NCBI GenBank assembly: GCA_040755755.1
Contig: JBFLZW010000001.1
Span: 62,001-126,000 of the forward strand
Origin: a bacterium
Lineage (GTDB): Bacteria > SZUA-182 > DTGQ01
Length of the DNA: 64,000 nucleotides
Reading direction: 5' to 3'
Part shown: positions 34,640 to 44,227 of the stretch, one piece after another
How the letters are laid out: each line of letters starts with the position of its first letter
Position numbering within the stretch: position 1 is the stretch's first letter
Notes under the pieces: generated by a model
What the model was told of the DNA's origin: nothing
Database searches by the model: none
Seen by the model: only the letters and a program-made list of their open reading frames with translations
Program-made: the position numbers and the translations under genes

Positions 34640-35055
34640 TGGACTGGGTAATAGATTGCTCCTGTACTGCTGCATTGTTTCTTCCTGATGAGTCTTCTTC
34701 AAAGGTAAAATCTTTTATTTCAGATTTGGCTGAAGACTCTACCCTATGGATTCCTGCTCTGTGGTGGTATGAGATGACAAATGTATTGACCGTTGCGGAA
34801 AGAAGAAAACGGATAAGTCATTCCGAGATTTTAAAAATCATTCACTTGTTTGATCAGTTTAATTTGAATACCGATAATTCAAATGGAGCCAAATTCTCTA
34901 ATCAGGTTTATGAATTGGCCAAATTATATAAATTGAGTGCTTATGATGCCACATACTTGGAACTTTCAATAAGAAAAGAGGCAGGCTTGGCAACTCTGGA
35001 TAAGCAATTATTAACTGCAACAAAGGAAGCCGGTGTTAAGGTATTTGACCTGTGA
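34639..35055 (+). CDS. vapC: VapC-type PIN-domain toxin
   Basis: 138 aa. PIN acids: D in WVIDCS, E in WWYEMTNVL, D in SAYDATYLEL and D in ATLDKQL. Sits one base overlapped behind the Phd-type antitoxin, a common hybrid of Phd antitoxin with PIN toxin. AT-rich like its partner. Confidence 0.9.
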   Translation: MDWVIDCSCTAALFLPDESSSKVKSFISDLAEDSTLWIPALWWYEMTNVLTVAERRKRISHSEILKIIHLFDQFNLNTDNSNGAKFSNQVYELAKLYKLSAYDATYLELSIRKEAGLATLDKQLLTATKEAGVKVFDL

Positions 35056-35067
35056 TCATTCCCTTGC

Positions 35068-35346
35068 TTACTTCAGAAAAGCCAACACCTGACCAAAATC
35101 ACCTTCTGCAGCCATAATCAGGGCTTCTACCTTCTCCGCGTCAGGATCCCGGAGAAGGAGAAGTGATTGCCGGATAGCCTGGCGTGCCTCCCCCGGTTTC
35201 CTTTCTCTGAGAAGGCAGACAGCCCGCCTCTTCAATTCAGCGGCCTGGTCCTGGATAACCAGCAGCTTGCTCAGGTCGGTCTGACAGCGGTAGCATTGGC
35301 TCCCTCCCCGGTAGGGAGCACGGCAGGTTGGGCAGCGCCATTCCAT
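35068..35346 (-). CDS. Zinc-ribbon protein of the Hsp70 operon
   Basis: 92 aa. N-terminal ribbon WRCPTCRAPYRGGSQCYRCQTDLS, then a helical TPR-like segment (ELKRRAVCLLRERKPGEARQAIRQSLLLL). AGGAGGGA ends 8 bases before the ATG, 21 bases after the DnaK-like stop. Likely a small accessory to the chaperone; family not named. Confidence 0.7.
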   Translation of the reverse strand: MEWRCPTCRAPYRGGSQCYRCQTDLSKLLVIQDQAAELKRRAVCLLRERKPGEARQAIRQSLLLLRDPDAEKVEALIMAAEGDFGQVLAFLK

Positions 35347-35369
35347 ACTATCTATCCCTCCTATCCTTT

Positions 35370-37142
35370 CTATCCCTCCAGGTAAAAGAGGATCTCGGAT
35401 AGATTCTCGATACTGCTGGTAAGAGCCTCGTAGTCTGAGTTTTGGATACTGTCCCTGATCTCCTCGATAAGGTTGATAACCTCTTCCTTGTCCTCTTCGG
35501 GAATATCGGGCAGCATCTTTTCGGCTTTTTCAACCAGGGCTCTTCCCTGGACAATCTTTTCTCTGACTTCTCTGGTCTGAGCGGATTCCAAAGGAGGCAG
35601 GTACTCGGCCTCTGCGGTCCTGAACAACTGGTCAATTCTTCCCCTGGCTTTTTCCTTTTCCACTGCCTGGAACTGGGAGATGGCATTCTCGATGGTGATG
35701 TTTTTCTTGAGGCCGGTCTTTTTTTCGGTAGCCGAGACCCGCAGGATGCCGTCAAGATCCAAATCGAACTGGAAGACAATTTCATTGCCCGCGGGTACGG
35801 CGCTCAGGCCTTCCACCATAAACCGTCCAATCAGGATGTTCTTGGCCGCATCCGGATCTTCACCCTGGTAAACCTTTACCTCCACGGCCTTCTGCCGGTC
35901 AAACATGGTATAGAAGACTTCGCTCTTCGATGCCGGAATGGGTGTGTTCTTTCTGATGATCGGAGCATAGACCAGCGGATAAAAGGGAATCCCGTCCATA
36001 TCTCCCACGTAACTGGTTCCAAAGGTGTAGGGGGTGATATCGACCAGTACGGCGGACACTTCCTCTCCGCCAATCATTCCGGCCTGGATACCGGCTCCCA
36101 TAGCCACACACAGGTCCGGCTCAAGTTCCTGCCTGGGCTCGATATTCAACCGCTCCTGAATCATCCGGCTGACCAGGGGAGTCCGCGTTGCTCCGCCTAC
36201 CAGCAGCAACTGGTCAATCTGATAAGGGTTCAGGCTGGCCCCTTTCAGGGCTATATGAATCGCCTCCAGGGTTTCTTCAATGAAGGGTTTGATCATGTCC
36301 TCATACTCAGTCCGGGAGATTTCCAGGGAAAGATGGTAAGGCAGGCCATCTTTCTGCATCAGGTACTCTTCTTCAACCGTGGCAAAGGGCCGGTCGCTCA
36401 GCTCCCGTTTGGCCTTTTCAGCAGCCCGCAGTAACCTGGCGTGGAATCGTGGCTCTCCTTTTAATCTTTCTACTTCATTCTCGCCAATCTCTTTCCTGAG
36501 ATGTTCAATGATAAAGGAGTATATCTTCTCGTCAAAATCATCTCCGCCCAGATGATTATTCCCGTGGCTCGATAATACCTCCACCAGACCGGCATGAATG
36601 CTGACTACCGAGACATCGAAGGTTCCTCCTCCAAGGTCATAGACCAGGACCTTCTGCTCAGTCCGGTGGCCGGTTTCATAAGCCAGGGAGGCGGCTGTAG
36701 GTTCGTTGATGATGCGGACCACCTCCAGACCGGCAATTTCTCCGGCGTCACGGGTCGCCTGGCGCTGGGCATCGCTGAAATAAGCGGGCACGGTTATGAC
36801 CGCTTTTTTGACTTCATGGCCCAGGAACTTCTCTGCCCTTTGCTTCAGAGCCCGAAGAATAATGGCTGATATTTCCTGGGGGGTATAGAGCGTGTCTCCC
36901 AGCGAGACTTTCTCGTCAGTGCCCATCTTTCGCTTGATCGACTTGACGGTTCGTTCAGGGTAGAGCACGTATTGGTTTTTGGCCGGTTCTCCTACCAGAA
37001 TCTGGCCATCTTCCGACAAACTGACAAAGGAGGGCATGATCTTATGATTATGTTCATCGGCAATAACCACCGGCTGTCCGTTCTGGATCACAGCCGCTTC
37101 CGAATTGGTGGTTCCAAGATCAATTCCAATAATAGTTTCCAT
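35370..37142 (-). CDS. DnaK-like Hsp70 with short C-terminus
   Basis: 590 aa, about 50 shorter than standard DnaK. ATPase domain complete: IGIDLGTTNSEAAV, VPAYFSDAQRQATRDAG, IINEPTAASLAY, VYDLGGGTFDVS, LLVGGATRTPLV. The substrate domain follows (DITPYTFGTSYVG; FYTMFDRQKAVEVKVYQGE) and the helical lid is reduced, with no EEVD-like or glycine-rich tail. A paralogue in a cluster with its own J-like and GrpE-like proteins, not the main dnaK operon (no dnaJ, hrcA). Confidence 0.9.
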   Translation of the reverse strand: METIIGIDLGTTNSEAAVIQNGQPVVIADEHNHKIMPSFVSLSEDGQILVGEPAKNQYVLYPERTVKSIKRKMGTDEKVSLGDTLYTPQEISAIILRALKQRAEKFLGHEVKKAVITVPAYFSDAQRQATRDAGEIAGLEVVRIINEPTAASLAYETGHRTEQKVLVYDLGGGTFDVSVVSIHAGLVEVLSSHGNNHLGGDDFDEKIYSFIIEHLRKEIGENEVERLKGEPRFHARLLRAAEKAKRELSDRPFATVEEEYLMQKDGLPYHLSLEISRTEYEDMIKPFIEETLEAIHIALKGASLNPYQIDQLLLVGGATRTPLVSRMIQERLNIEPRQELEPDLCVAMGAGIQAGMIGGEEVSAVLVDITPYTFGTSYVGDMDGIPFYPLVYAPIIRKNTPIPASKSEVFYTMFDRQKAVEVKVYQGEDPDAAKNILIGRFMVEGLSAVPAGNEIVFQFDLDLDGILRVSATEKKTGLKKNITIENAISQFQAVEKEKARGRIDQLFRTAEAEYLPPLESAQTREVREKIVQGRALVEKAEKMLPDIPEEDKEEVINLIEEIRDSIQNSDYEALTSSIENLSEILFYLEG

Positions 37143-37191
37143 AGCTTTCTTTGTTTTTCCTTTCTTTCATTACCCCTTATCATTCCTTATA

Positions 37192-37911
37192 TTATATTGG
37201 TAATTTTTCTCTTTTATTTACTTTCACTTCCGCTGGCCGCAGGATCTCCCCATCCAGCCGGAAGCCCTTGCGGATTTCCTCTATCACCAGGCCATTGGGC
37301 AAATCATCCCGCTTTTCCACTTCAAGAGCCCGCATGATGAATGGATCGAAACTCCCTCCCGCAGCTTCGATCGGTGATACTCCATAGGAAGTCAGCAGGC
37401 GGTCGAGGTGCCTCAGGGTCATTTTCTGCCCCTCGACGAATTTCTCCTTCCATGAAGCCCATCCTCCTGTCAGCCGGATCAGCCCGGTTGGCCGGATGCT
37501 TTCAGCAGCTTTGATCCCCTGCTCCAGGCGGTCCCGGATGTCCAGCATGCCATGCAGAAGGGGACGAAGGGAGGCGGCTTGCAGTTCTGCCGCTTCCTTG
37601 CGCCGCTGTGCCCGGTCCTGTTGCAGGGTCTCCAGTGCTTCCTGCAAAGTCTGCGAGGTCTTTTCCCACTGATCTGCCCCTGCTTTCCATTGACGGGATG
37701 CGATTTTGGTCTCCTGCCGCAAAGCCGCAAGTTCGCTGAACAGGGAAAATAGATCCATCTGTACGGAAGGAGAAGCTTCGGTGCACTCCGGTCCCTCTGT
37801 GCAGGCCGCCATCTGGTCGGCAATCTGGTGAATGTCCTGCTCCTCCAGCCAGCGCTGGAATTTGGCAGTCAACTCCTCTTTAAAACTTTGAGTCCATTCT
37901 TCTTCATTCAT
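37192..37911 (-). CDS. GrpE-like nucleotide-exchange factor, divergent
   Basis: 239 aa. Long N-terminal helical part (LAALRQETKIASRQWKAG..LQEALETLQQDRAQRRKEAAEL), then a C-terminal GrpE head pattern (ALEVEKRDDLPNGLVIEEIRKGFRLDGEILRPAEVKV). In GrpE this head opens the DnaK nucleotide cleft. Lies between the J-like and DnaK-like genes, so the match is supported by context. Confidence 0.8.
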   Translation of the reverse strand: MNEEEWTQSFKEELTAKFQRWLEEQDIHQIADQMAACTEGPECTEASPSVQMDLFSLFSELAALRQETKIASRQWKAGADQWEKTSQTLQEALETLQQDRAQRRKEAAELQAASLRPLLHGMLDIRDRLEQGIKAAESIRPTGLIRLTGGWASWKEKFVEGQKMTLRHLDRLLTSYGVSPIEAAGGSFDPFIMRALEVEKRDDLPNGLVIEEIRKGFRLDGEILRPAEVKVNKREKLPI

Positions 37912-37914
37912 TCC

Positions 37915-38259
37915 TTATCTCTTTTCCCCTGATGATTGTGATTTCTTATATTCCTTAAGGGCAATGTCAATCAATTTCTTCGGGGGAATCCGCTTTCTTT
38001 CACCACTGGCCAGTAAATTTCCCGCCAACTCCTGGGGATCAGGCTCTTCAAGGTGAAAGAGCTTGTAAGCCACCCGGCTCCGGGGAGTGGCAATCGCTTC
38101 ATAAGCCTCACGGATTTCCTTGAATTCTTCCGGAAATCTCTCCGGCGGATATTCTTTAACCTTGCGGACGTAAGCCTCCTTGATTGCGAGGTCGCTGGCC
38201 GATGGCGAAATCTGCAATGCCTTGTAGGGATTTTTCATTCCCTCGTATGAATTTTTCAT
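37915..38259 (-). CDS. J-domain-like protein lacking the HPD motif
   Basis: 114 aa. Helices I-III of a J domain are visible (NPYKALQISPSASDLAIKEAYVRKVK.. and EEFKEIREAYEAIATPRSRVAY), but the loop that should be HPD reads EYPPERFPE. HPD is needed to trigger ATP hydrolysis in normal Hsp70 pairs, so the partner mechanism may differ. The start has an imperfect 21-base duplication (MKNSYEG / MKNPYKA), giving two possible ATGs at 38259 and 38238. Three bases separate its stop from the GrpE-like ATG. Confidence 0.75.
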   Translation of the reverse strand: MKNSYEGMKNPYKALQISPSASDLAIKEAYVRKVKEYPPERFPEEFKEIREAYEAIATPRSRVAYKLFHLEEPDPQELAGNLLASGERKRIPPKKLIDIALKEYKKSQSSGEKR

Positions 38260-38287
38260 TCTTCCACCCTCTCTCTTTCACCTTTCT

Positions 38288-40714
38288 TCAGAAAAGACGC
38301 ATCTGCTTCAGACGAGACCTTAATCCTCCCCTGCGGCCTCTTTTGGTATCAGGTAGAGTATCGGCAGCTACTCTCTCGGCATGCGTCGGGGAGTACAAAG
38401 GATGAATCCCATCGATGAATTCACTGACTTCCTTGCTCATTTTCAGATCTGCGGCCTCCCGAAACTTTTCTTCAAGATTCGCAAGCTGTTCGTAAAGATC
38501 CATACTCCAGAGCATGGGTATTTTCCCTTGAGACCGGCCAACAAGAGCATAAAACCGGAACCGGAGATTCTGACTGAACCGCTTCTCCGCCTCTCTGGCA
38601 TAGTGGACCAGCAGGGGATAGAGGCGGACCATGGCCAGAAAATGGCAAATTTCCAGCAATTCACTCTCGGTAGATTGGATCTTGTGAATGGCCTTTTCCA
38701 CAAAGGGACCAACAATGCCTATTCTTTTTCGGGTATCGGGTTGAACCTTGATGCCGGACCGGAAATAGGCAAGACCCAGGTGAATGAGCTGCCTGATCTC
38801 TTCAGCCGTTGGCTCCTGCCGGAGCTTTCTGTCCAGGACCTCTTTATACGGAGCGATTTCGCTATCAGGAATGCCCCAAAGATTTGCTTCAATAAAAATA
38901 TGAAAGTAAATCCCTACCCCATCCCTGCCAAGCTGGATTCCTTCCCGGATAAGGGAGTGGCCCCTGGTCTTGTCAGCCATAATTATTTCAGCCATCCCCC
39001 AGGTTACCTGGAGACGGCCATTGTTTGTCTTTGAGGTCAGCAGGGTTTGAGCATATCCAAAATCCTTTCTGGCCAGGGCAAATTTTTTCTTCCATATCCG
39101 CTGGTGAGCGGAAATAATGTGAATCATAATCTTGAGATCCCGGGCCTTCTCGTTGAGAGGATCATGCTGCAAGGCCGCATCCAGAAAGCGAAGGGCTTTT
39201 TGCATGGCCTTTCTGTTAAAGGCATCGATCGCTAATTCGATCAGGGCATCGATCTGTCCGGGAAAGACCTGGATAAATTTCTCCAGCCATTCGGTAACCT
39301 CTTTTTTCCGCCCCCGTTGGCGATAATAATCAATAACCTGCTGATAAGTTTGTATATCCTGTGGATCATATTCAAGGCTCTCGGTGAGATACTTGATAAA
39401 TGGCTCTTTCGGCCCCGGTTTGTCTTCCGGACCAAACCCGAACAGGGCGCGGAAGAACATGTCATCAGGGTTAAACATTTTTGTGGTATGTTCAGCCATC
39501 CTCCTGAGGATTTGGGCCAGGGCCAGATTTTTTTCCTCCTCGGTCGGAAAATGACTTGCGGCCTCGTCATTCTTAATCACATCGAGGCATTCCTGCCAGG
39601 AACGATTCGCCTGCGCCCATCCATTTTTCCGCTCGTGCATAATAGCTGATAGCCTGCACCGCTCGAAAGGATCCGGCTCAACACCCCAAAGGGCCTGGTA
39701 GCTTTTGGCAAATCCTTTCACGGTTGATGAGCGGGCCAGAATGCCCATACTGCTTTGTCTGAGTAGTTCCCGGTCCTCATCCGCCGGCAGATAGTCAGCC
39801 AGCTTTCGCAGGATTCTGGCCATTGCCGGGCCGCTGTCAGATTGACTCGCCTGTTTCAGAGACCGTAACAGTGACAAAACTTCGGCCCGATTACCGAGCA
39901 TTTCCTTTAAAAAGGAGATCTCTTCGGGCTGAAGGGAAATGGATTGTGCTTTTTTGTGGTTTCCTTCATCCGGCTGCATCGCCAGGTTAAAGAGGGGGAT
40001 AACACCGGCTATGGGAGAATCCTCCACCGAGATGCGGTTGAAGATTCCCTGTGCCTCCTGGTCCTGACGCTGATAAAAAGCGGTCAGCCCCTTCAGCAGT
40101 ACCTTCCAGTCGCGGTATGGAGATCGGAGCCCGATGGGCTGGAGAATCTCGGCTACCCGCTCCTCCTGCCCCTCAGCCAGGACCCGAAGGGCTTCCTGAA
40201 CCAGGTGCTTGTGCTGGACAAGGGGGGAGTCCGGAGGGACCGAAGCCAGGATCCCCGGAACCTCTGCCAGGGCAAGTAAAGCCAGGGTCGATTCCTGCTT
40301 CTGGAACCACTTGGTATCCCTGATCTTTTCCTGATTCCGGTATAAGACCTGGCTGGCCTTCGGATACTCGCCTGACTGGAAGAGCTGTTCGAGGTAAAAG
40401 GGAAGGTCCATCTCACGGCCGTAACTTTTGGCCACATGCTCCCACAGCTCAATCGCTTCCCGGTGCATCCCTTTGTCACCCAGTTCCTTCATCCTGCCCT
40501 GGTATGCCTGAACCAGTTTGTCCAGAGCATCTCCATGATCACCCGGCTGGGAGAGAATGGTCTTGTAATTTTCAATAGCCTTCTTGTACTGGCCCCTTTC
40601 CAGGAAGAGCTGCGCGTTTTTGTACAACTCTTCACGGGGAATTGCGGCCAGATCGGGGTGTTGAGTTTTCTTTTTGCTTTTGGCAGCTTGCTTCGCCTGC
40701 TTCTTTTTGCTCAT
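38288..40714 (-). CDS. Large TPR-repeat protein heading the Hsp70 operon
   Basis: 808 aa, no signal peptide. Lys-rich N-terminus (MSKKKQAKQAAKSKKK), then TPR-type helices throughout (NAQLFLERGQYKKAIENYKTIL; AIDAFNRKAMQKALRFLDAALQHDP). Cytoplasmic scaffold or client adaptor by inference. First gene of the minus-strand cluster; 28 bases before the J-like gene. The centre (residues 200-400) is less clearly TPR. Confidence 0.75.
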   Translation of the reverse strand: MSKKKQAKQAAKSKKKTQHPDLAAIPREELYKNAQLFLERGQYKKAIENYKTILSQPGDHGDALDKLVQAYQGRMKELGDKGMHREAIELWEHVAKSYGREMDLPFYLEQLFQSGEYPKASQVLYRNQEKIRDTKWFQKQESTLALLALAEVPGILASVPPDSPLVQHKHLVQEALRVLAEGQEERVAEILQPIGLRSPYRDWKVLLKGLTAFYQRQDQEAQGIFNRISVEDSPIAGVIPLFNLAMQPDEGNHKKAQSISLQPEEISFLKEMLGNRAEVLSLLRSLKQASQSDSGPAMARILRKLADYLPADEDRELLRQSSMGILARSSTVKGFAKSYQALWGVEPDPFERCRLSAIMHERKNGWAQANRSWQECLDVIKNDEAASHFPTEEEKNLALAQILRRMAEHTTKMFNPDDMFFRALFGFGPEDKPGPKEPFIKYLTESLEYDPQDIQTYQQVIDYYRQRGRKKEVTEWLEKFIQVFPGQIDALIELAIDAFNRKAMQKALRFLDAALQHDPLNEKARDLKIMIHIISAHQRIWKKKFALARKDFGYAQTLLTSKTNNGRLQVTWGMAEIIMADKTRGHSLIREGIQLGRDGVGIYFHIFIEANLWGIPDSEIAPYKEVLDRKLRQEPTAEEIRQLIHLGLAYFRSGIKVQPDTRKRIGIVGPFVEKAIHKIQSTESELLEICHFLAMVRLYPLLVHYAREAEKRFSQNLRFRFYALVGRSQGKIPMLWSMDLYEQLANLEEKFREAADLKMSKEVSEFIDGIHPLYSPTHAERVAADTLPDTKRGRRGGLRSRLKQMRLF

Positions 40715-40940
40715 CGCTCATCAACCGCCACGCTTGTGTATTTTGGATTATGATTTATTGATATATTAAAATTGCCAATGGCTTATTGATACTAAAATCG
40801 GCACGATTTTACAAGACATTATATCGTGCGCTCGGCACAAAAGTTAGTATAAGTGATATAGCTTTATTTGTCAATCAGTTAGTTGCTTGCTCTAGGTGGG
40901 TATTCTCCCCTTGAGAAAAGGAGAGAGGTAAGATTTTCAG

Positions 40941-41098
40941 TAACTACTCAGGTACAGAGGCACAGAGGGACAAAGGCACAGAGGGGAAAAGAAGATACCA
41001 TGCATATTGAGCACTGTAATCGGGCAGTTGAGCATCGAATAGCCAAAGGTAACTTTGTGCCTCTGTGCCTTTGCCCCTTTGTGCCTGAGGAAATGTTA
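40941..41098. repeat. Imperfect palindrome of the ACAGAGG family
   Basis: Left arm TAACTACTCAGGTACAGAGG then more 8-base units to 40983; right arm from 41053 to 41098 (TTTGTGCCTCTGTGCCTTTG.. ending GAGGAAATGTTA) is its approximate inverse. About 65 bases lie between. Left end matches the palindrome at 55910. Confidence 0.75.
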
Positions 41099-41221
41099 CC
41101 CCTCCAGCCCGAATGCCCCCTTTGTTTTGTATCATCAATGCCTTGAATTCTTTATTTCCTCCCAAATTGCACGGTATGTCTCCTGTTTCCCCAGATGCCA
41201 TTTTTCCCATCGGAGCAGCTA

Positions 41222-41524
41222 TCAGGAAACAAATTTCCTTTTTTTCTCATGAACAGTTCTTCGAATGGCATTACGAATAGCGTAGGGATTTATTCTCAGT
41301 ATCCCACAGATATTGCGGAAGCTGAATGGATAGTCAAAGTTATCTATGGATATCCAATAGGCCGCTGCATCTCTTCCATCGTTATTAACAATATCCAGCA
41401 GGGCCTGATCCAGGACTGCTTCGGCAAGGGCTTTGATCTCCGGCGGTATGGAGTCTTGCCGAAATTCAGCCAGGTATTCTTTTTCAAGTTGAATAGGTTC
41501 AATGGCATCGATCGTCATAGTCAT
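41222..41524 (-). CDS. Conserved small protein of unknown function
   Basis: 100 aa, helical. WISIDNFDYPFSFRNICGIL followed by NPYAIRNAIRR resembles a small family scattered in delta-proteobacteria and Nitrospira genomes, with a helix-turn-helix-like C-terminus. Gene end of the minus-strand phage-type run or independent; cannot tell. Confidence 0.5.
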   Translation of the reverse strand: MTMTIDAIEPIQLEKEYLAEFRQDSIPPEIKALAEAVLDQALLDIVNNDGRDAAAYWISIDNFDYPFSFRNICGILRINPYAIRNAIRRTVHEKKRKFVS

Positions 41525-41584
41525 GTTTCTCTCCCCTCGAAAATAAGTTCACCCCTAAAAGGGTTCCCCCTGAAAAACTCTCCC

Positions 41585-41836
41585 TTAAAAAGACCTCCTG
41601 AAGGCTCCTGGTAAAATGCCTCTCTTCGGTCTTTCTATCTCTCTATCCATCTTCAGCTTCTGCTGAATGTGTTCCTCCCACCAATTCTCCAGCATTTTCT
41701 GGTCAGCCTCATAGACGGAATTCTGGCTGTCTCCTTTGATAATAGGTGCACCCTGGGCTATGTAGGTTATAACTTTTCTCCATCCGGTGCCGAAAAAACC
41801 GGCAATTGCCTGTTTACCAACCAATGGACGGCCCAT
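41585..41836 (-). CDS. HTH protein, possible small terminase-like subunit
   Basis: 83 aa. MGRPLVGKQAIAGFFGTGWRKVITYIAQGAPI is a Nu1/MerR-like winged-helix opening as in DNA-packaging small subunits; rest helical and basic. Strong AAGGAGGGATG before ATG. Terminase small subunits normally sit before the large one, not after the tape measure, so a regulatory HTH protein is equally possible. Confidence 0.5.
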   Translation of the reverse strand: MGRPLVGKQAIAGFFGTGWRKVITYIAQGAPIIKGDSQNSVYEADQKMLENWWEEHIQQKLKMDREIERPKRGILPGAFRRSF

Positions 41837-41947
41837 GAAATCATCCCTCCTTCCCTCGGTCTGAAGGACCGCACAATAGACTGCACAATAATCTGAAACT
41901 TATCTTACCAATCTTACCAACCCTCATCAAAGCCGTGCCTTTTCCCT

Positions 41948-42015
41948 AGTACAGGTCGCGGGAATTACAAAGCCCCCTCACCCCGGCCCTCTCCCCTTCA
42001 GGGGCGAGGGAGTTA
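41948..42015. repeat. CCCTCACCCC..CTCTCCCC repeat fragment
   Basis: CCCCCTCACCCCGGCCCTCT then CCCCTTCAGGGGCGAGGGAG: GC-rich hairpin type resembling, but not identical to, the repeats at 11642 and 50321. Confidence 0.45.
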
Positions 42016-42082
42016 AAGGGAGTTAAAATGGCTCCATCCCCTGCGTTTGGCCGCTGCCCTATCCAGTTAGAGAGAGAACTAT

Positions 42083-44227
42083 TTAAATCCGCGATCGGGC
42101 TTTTTGCACCACAGTTGGATCATCGAGGCTTTCCAATACCTTTTGTCTGATAATCTGCCCATCGACAACCACATTAATGGTGATCTGACCTGATTCTTTC
42201 AGGTCAAGCAGCATGGGAGCAAGGGCTTGACTGACTTCCCGGCCAATATCCCGGGCCGAGTTTGCGGATATGCTCTCCCATTGTGCCTGCTGTCCCCCCA
42301 ATCCCCCTGCTCCCGTTATGCCGAGAGATTTACTCCGTATCTCCTGCACCCAGGGAATGCTCTCGACTCCGGCCCTCACTGAAGCAACTTCGGTACTGTA
42401 GTCAGTGCTCACTTCCTGCCGCCAGGGCAGATATTGTGAAGTCATGAACCTGGCGTAGCTGGAAAATGCCTCTGGGTCTGCCAGGGCACTGGCGTAGAGC
42501 TCACCTCTGAGAGTCTCAAGCCTGGCCATGCTTTCGGCAGGAGCGAGTGAACCGGTGTCGAGGCTCATCAGAAAATTATCAACTGTCCCTGTAAGGGCGG
42601 TGGTGTTCTGACCCAAGGCTTCGGTGTTGAGGCCAAGAGCTTCCCGAAGGCCCTGAAACGCTGTATTCAAGGTTTCCCAGAAAGGCTGAAAATCCAGGAG
42701 AGCAGACGACAGCTCACCTGCCATCTGGGTCAAGAAGCCCTGGGCCTGGTCCAGAGGCAGATTGCCGCTTATATACTGCTTCAGCACTTCACTCAGGGCA
42801 GGCCGGGAATCCGTCCCATAGAATGGCTGAAAGATTATGGGTAAAAATTCCTGCTCGGCAAATCCCTTGATGAGAGATTGCTGCACACTGTTCAGGATAC
42901 TCTGCTTGAAATTCTCCTCAAATGTCTGAAACTCACCGGTCTTGAGAGAAGCGGTAAAAGCTTGGCCCATCCCGGCAGTGACCAGATCGAAAATCCCATT
43001 GACCTGCTGGTTGAGATCGGTGAAAAACTCCTTCCAGGGAGTTTGACTTTCCGCTGAACCAAGGGCAATTTCTCCCCGGTTGAACCAGCCGGGAATCACG
43101 CTCCTGGCAAACTGCTCGAGCTGGGGGAATATTTCCTCGGTGATTGCTACTCCGGGATGACGGGTCAGGAACAAGTCGAAAATTGAATTTGACAGTATCC
43201 CCGGTCGGCCAATCGGTGAGAAGATGTCCTGGCTGTTCATCCAGTCTTCAAAGGCAGACATGGCCTGTCCAGGCGGCAGTCCGGTGAACTGGTTGAATTT
43301 CCAGTCCAGATAGGACTGTAAGACATCTCTGTTGTAGCCGTAAACGAAAAGGCCAAGGTTTCCGGTCATGGTCTCCATGAATATATCTTTCAGCTCTTCC
43401 TGGAAGCCGGTGCCGAAAACCTCCGAAAGCTGCCCAAAAGAGCCAAGAGCAACCTTGATCAGCCCCTGCACGGTCTGCTGGTTGAGAATATCCTCGATCG
43501 ATCTTCCTATTCCCCCCAGACTGAAATCAACGTCAGGAACTTCCTCTCCACCTGCTACCACAGCCAGTTTTTTCATAAAGTCCAACTGGCTTTGCCAGAC
43601 CTCTTCGACCGCGGCTACGATTTTGGGATCGCGGCCCATATTCTGCCAGGTTTCGGCCACACTCGCAATCTGCCCGTCAATGGTCTTCCAGAGCAGATTA
43701 AAGGACGGAAGCTCAGGCTCACTTTCCTCTACCCTGTGCATGAGCGATCCCATAAGCCCACTGACTGCAGCACCGAAAGGTCCCGCAACCAGCCCGGAGC
43801 TGAAGGTATTCAATACTGCATTTTCAAAAGTGCTGGAAGCAGTCCCTGTACTCCTACTCTGTCCTTTTTGATAACCCACAAGGCCGGTAAAGTAATTGTC
43901 CAGGGGTGACGATTTCAGACCTGCAGAAGGGGCAGCCTGCGGCAGGGTTCTGGCGGTTGAATTCTGGGCTGAGGACAATCCTTGCCCTCCGCTGATCGGA
44001 GGATCAAGATTCAGCGATCTGAGGGCCGCAGCCAGCCCGGCTGCGGCCCTTTTCTGAAGGAGGAGATTCTCCCCGACTCCGGTGAGAGTCGTCTGGAGCC
44101 TCTTGAGTTTTTCTGATGTTTCATCAGTTCTTTTTCCCGTATCCTCAATGGCCTGCCCAAATTCTCTGACCACCCTGACTGAATTACCATTCTCTAATTT
44201 GAGGTTTAAGCCTGACTCACGATTCAT
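42083..44227 (-). CDS. Phage tail tape-measure-type protein
   Basis: 714 aa. N-terminal coiled coil (VRVVREFGQAIEDTGKRTDETSEKLKRLQ), Ala/Gly hydrophobic middle (GAAVSGLMGSL) and long helical stretches, in the tape-measure position directly after the tail chaperone, whose shifted frame overlaps its ATG by 11 bases. At about 1.5 angstrom per residue a tail near 100 nm would result. No tail-tip genes follow, which is unusual. Confidence 0.75.
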   Translation of the reverse strand: MNRESGLNLKLENGNSVRVVREFGQAIEDTGKRTDETSEKLKRLQTTLTGVGENLLLQKRAAAGLAAALRSLNLDPPISGGQGLSSAQNSTARTLPQAAPSAGLKSSPLDNYFTGLVGYQKGQSRSTGTASSTFENAVLNTFSSGLVAGPFGAAVSGLMGSLMHRVEESEPELPSFNLLWKTIDGQIASVAETWQNMGRDPKIVAAVEEVWQSQLDFMKKLAVVAGGEEVPDVDFSLGGIGRSIEDILNQQTVQGLIKVALGSFGQLSEVFGTGFQEELKDIFMETMTGNLGLFVYGYNRDVLQSYLDWKFNQFTGLPPGQAMSAFEDWMNSQDIFSPIGRPGILSNSIFDLFLTRHPGVAITEEIFPQLEQFARSVIPGWFNRGEIALGSAESQTPWKEFFTDLNQQVNGIFDLVTAGMGQAFTASLKTGEFQTFEENFKQSILNSVQQSLIKGFAEQEFLPIIFQPFYGTDSRPALSEVLKQYISGNLPLDQAQGFLTQMAGELSSALLDFQPFWETLNTAFQGLREALGLNTEALGQNTTALTGTVDNFLMSLDTGSLAPAESMARLETLRGELYASALADPEAFSSYARFMTSQYLPWRQEVSTDYSTEVASVRAGVESIPWVQEIRSKSLGITGAGGLGGQQAQWESISANSARDIGREVSQALAPMLLDLKESGQITINVVVDGQIIRQKVLESLDDPTVVQKARSRI

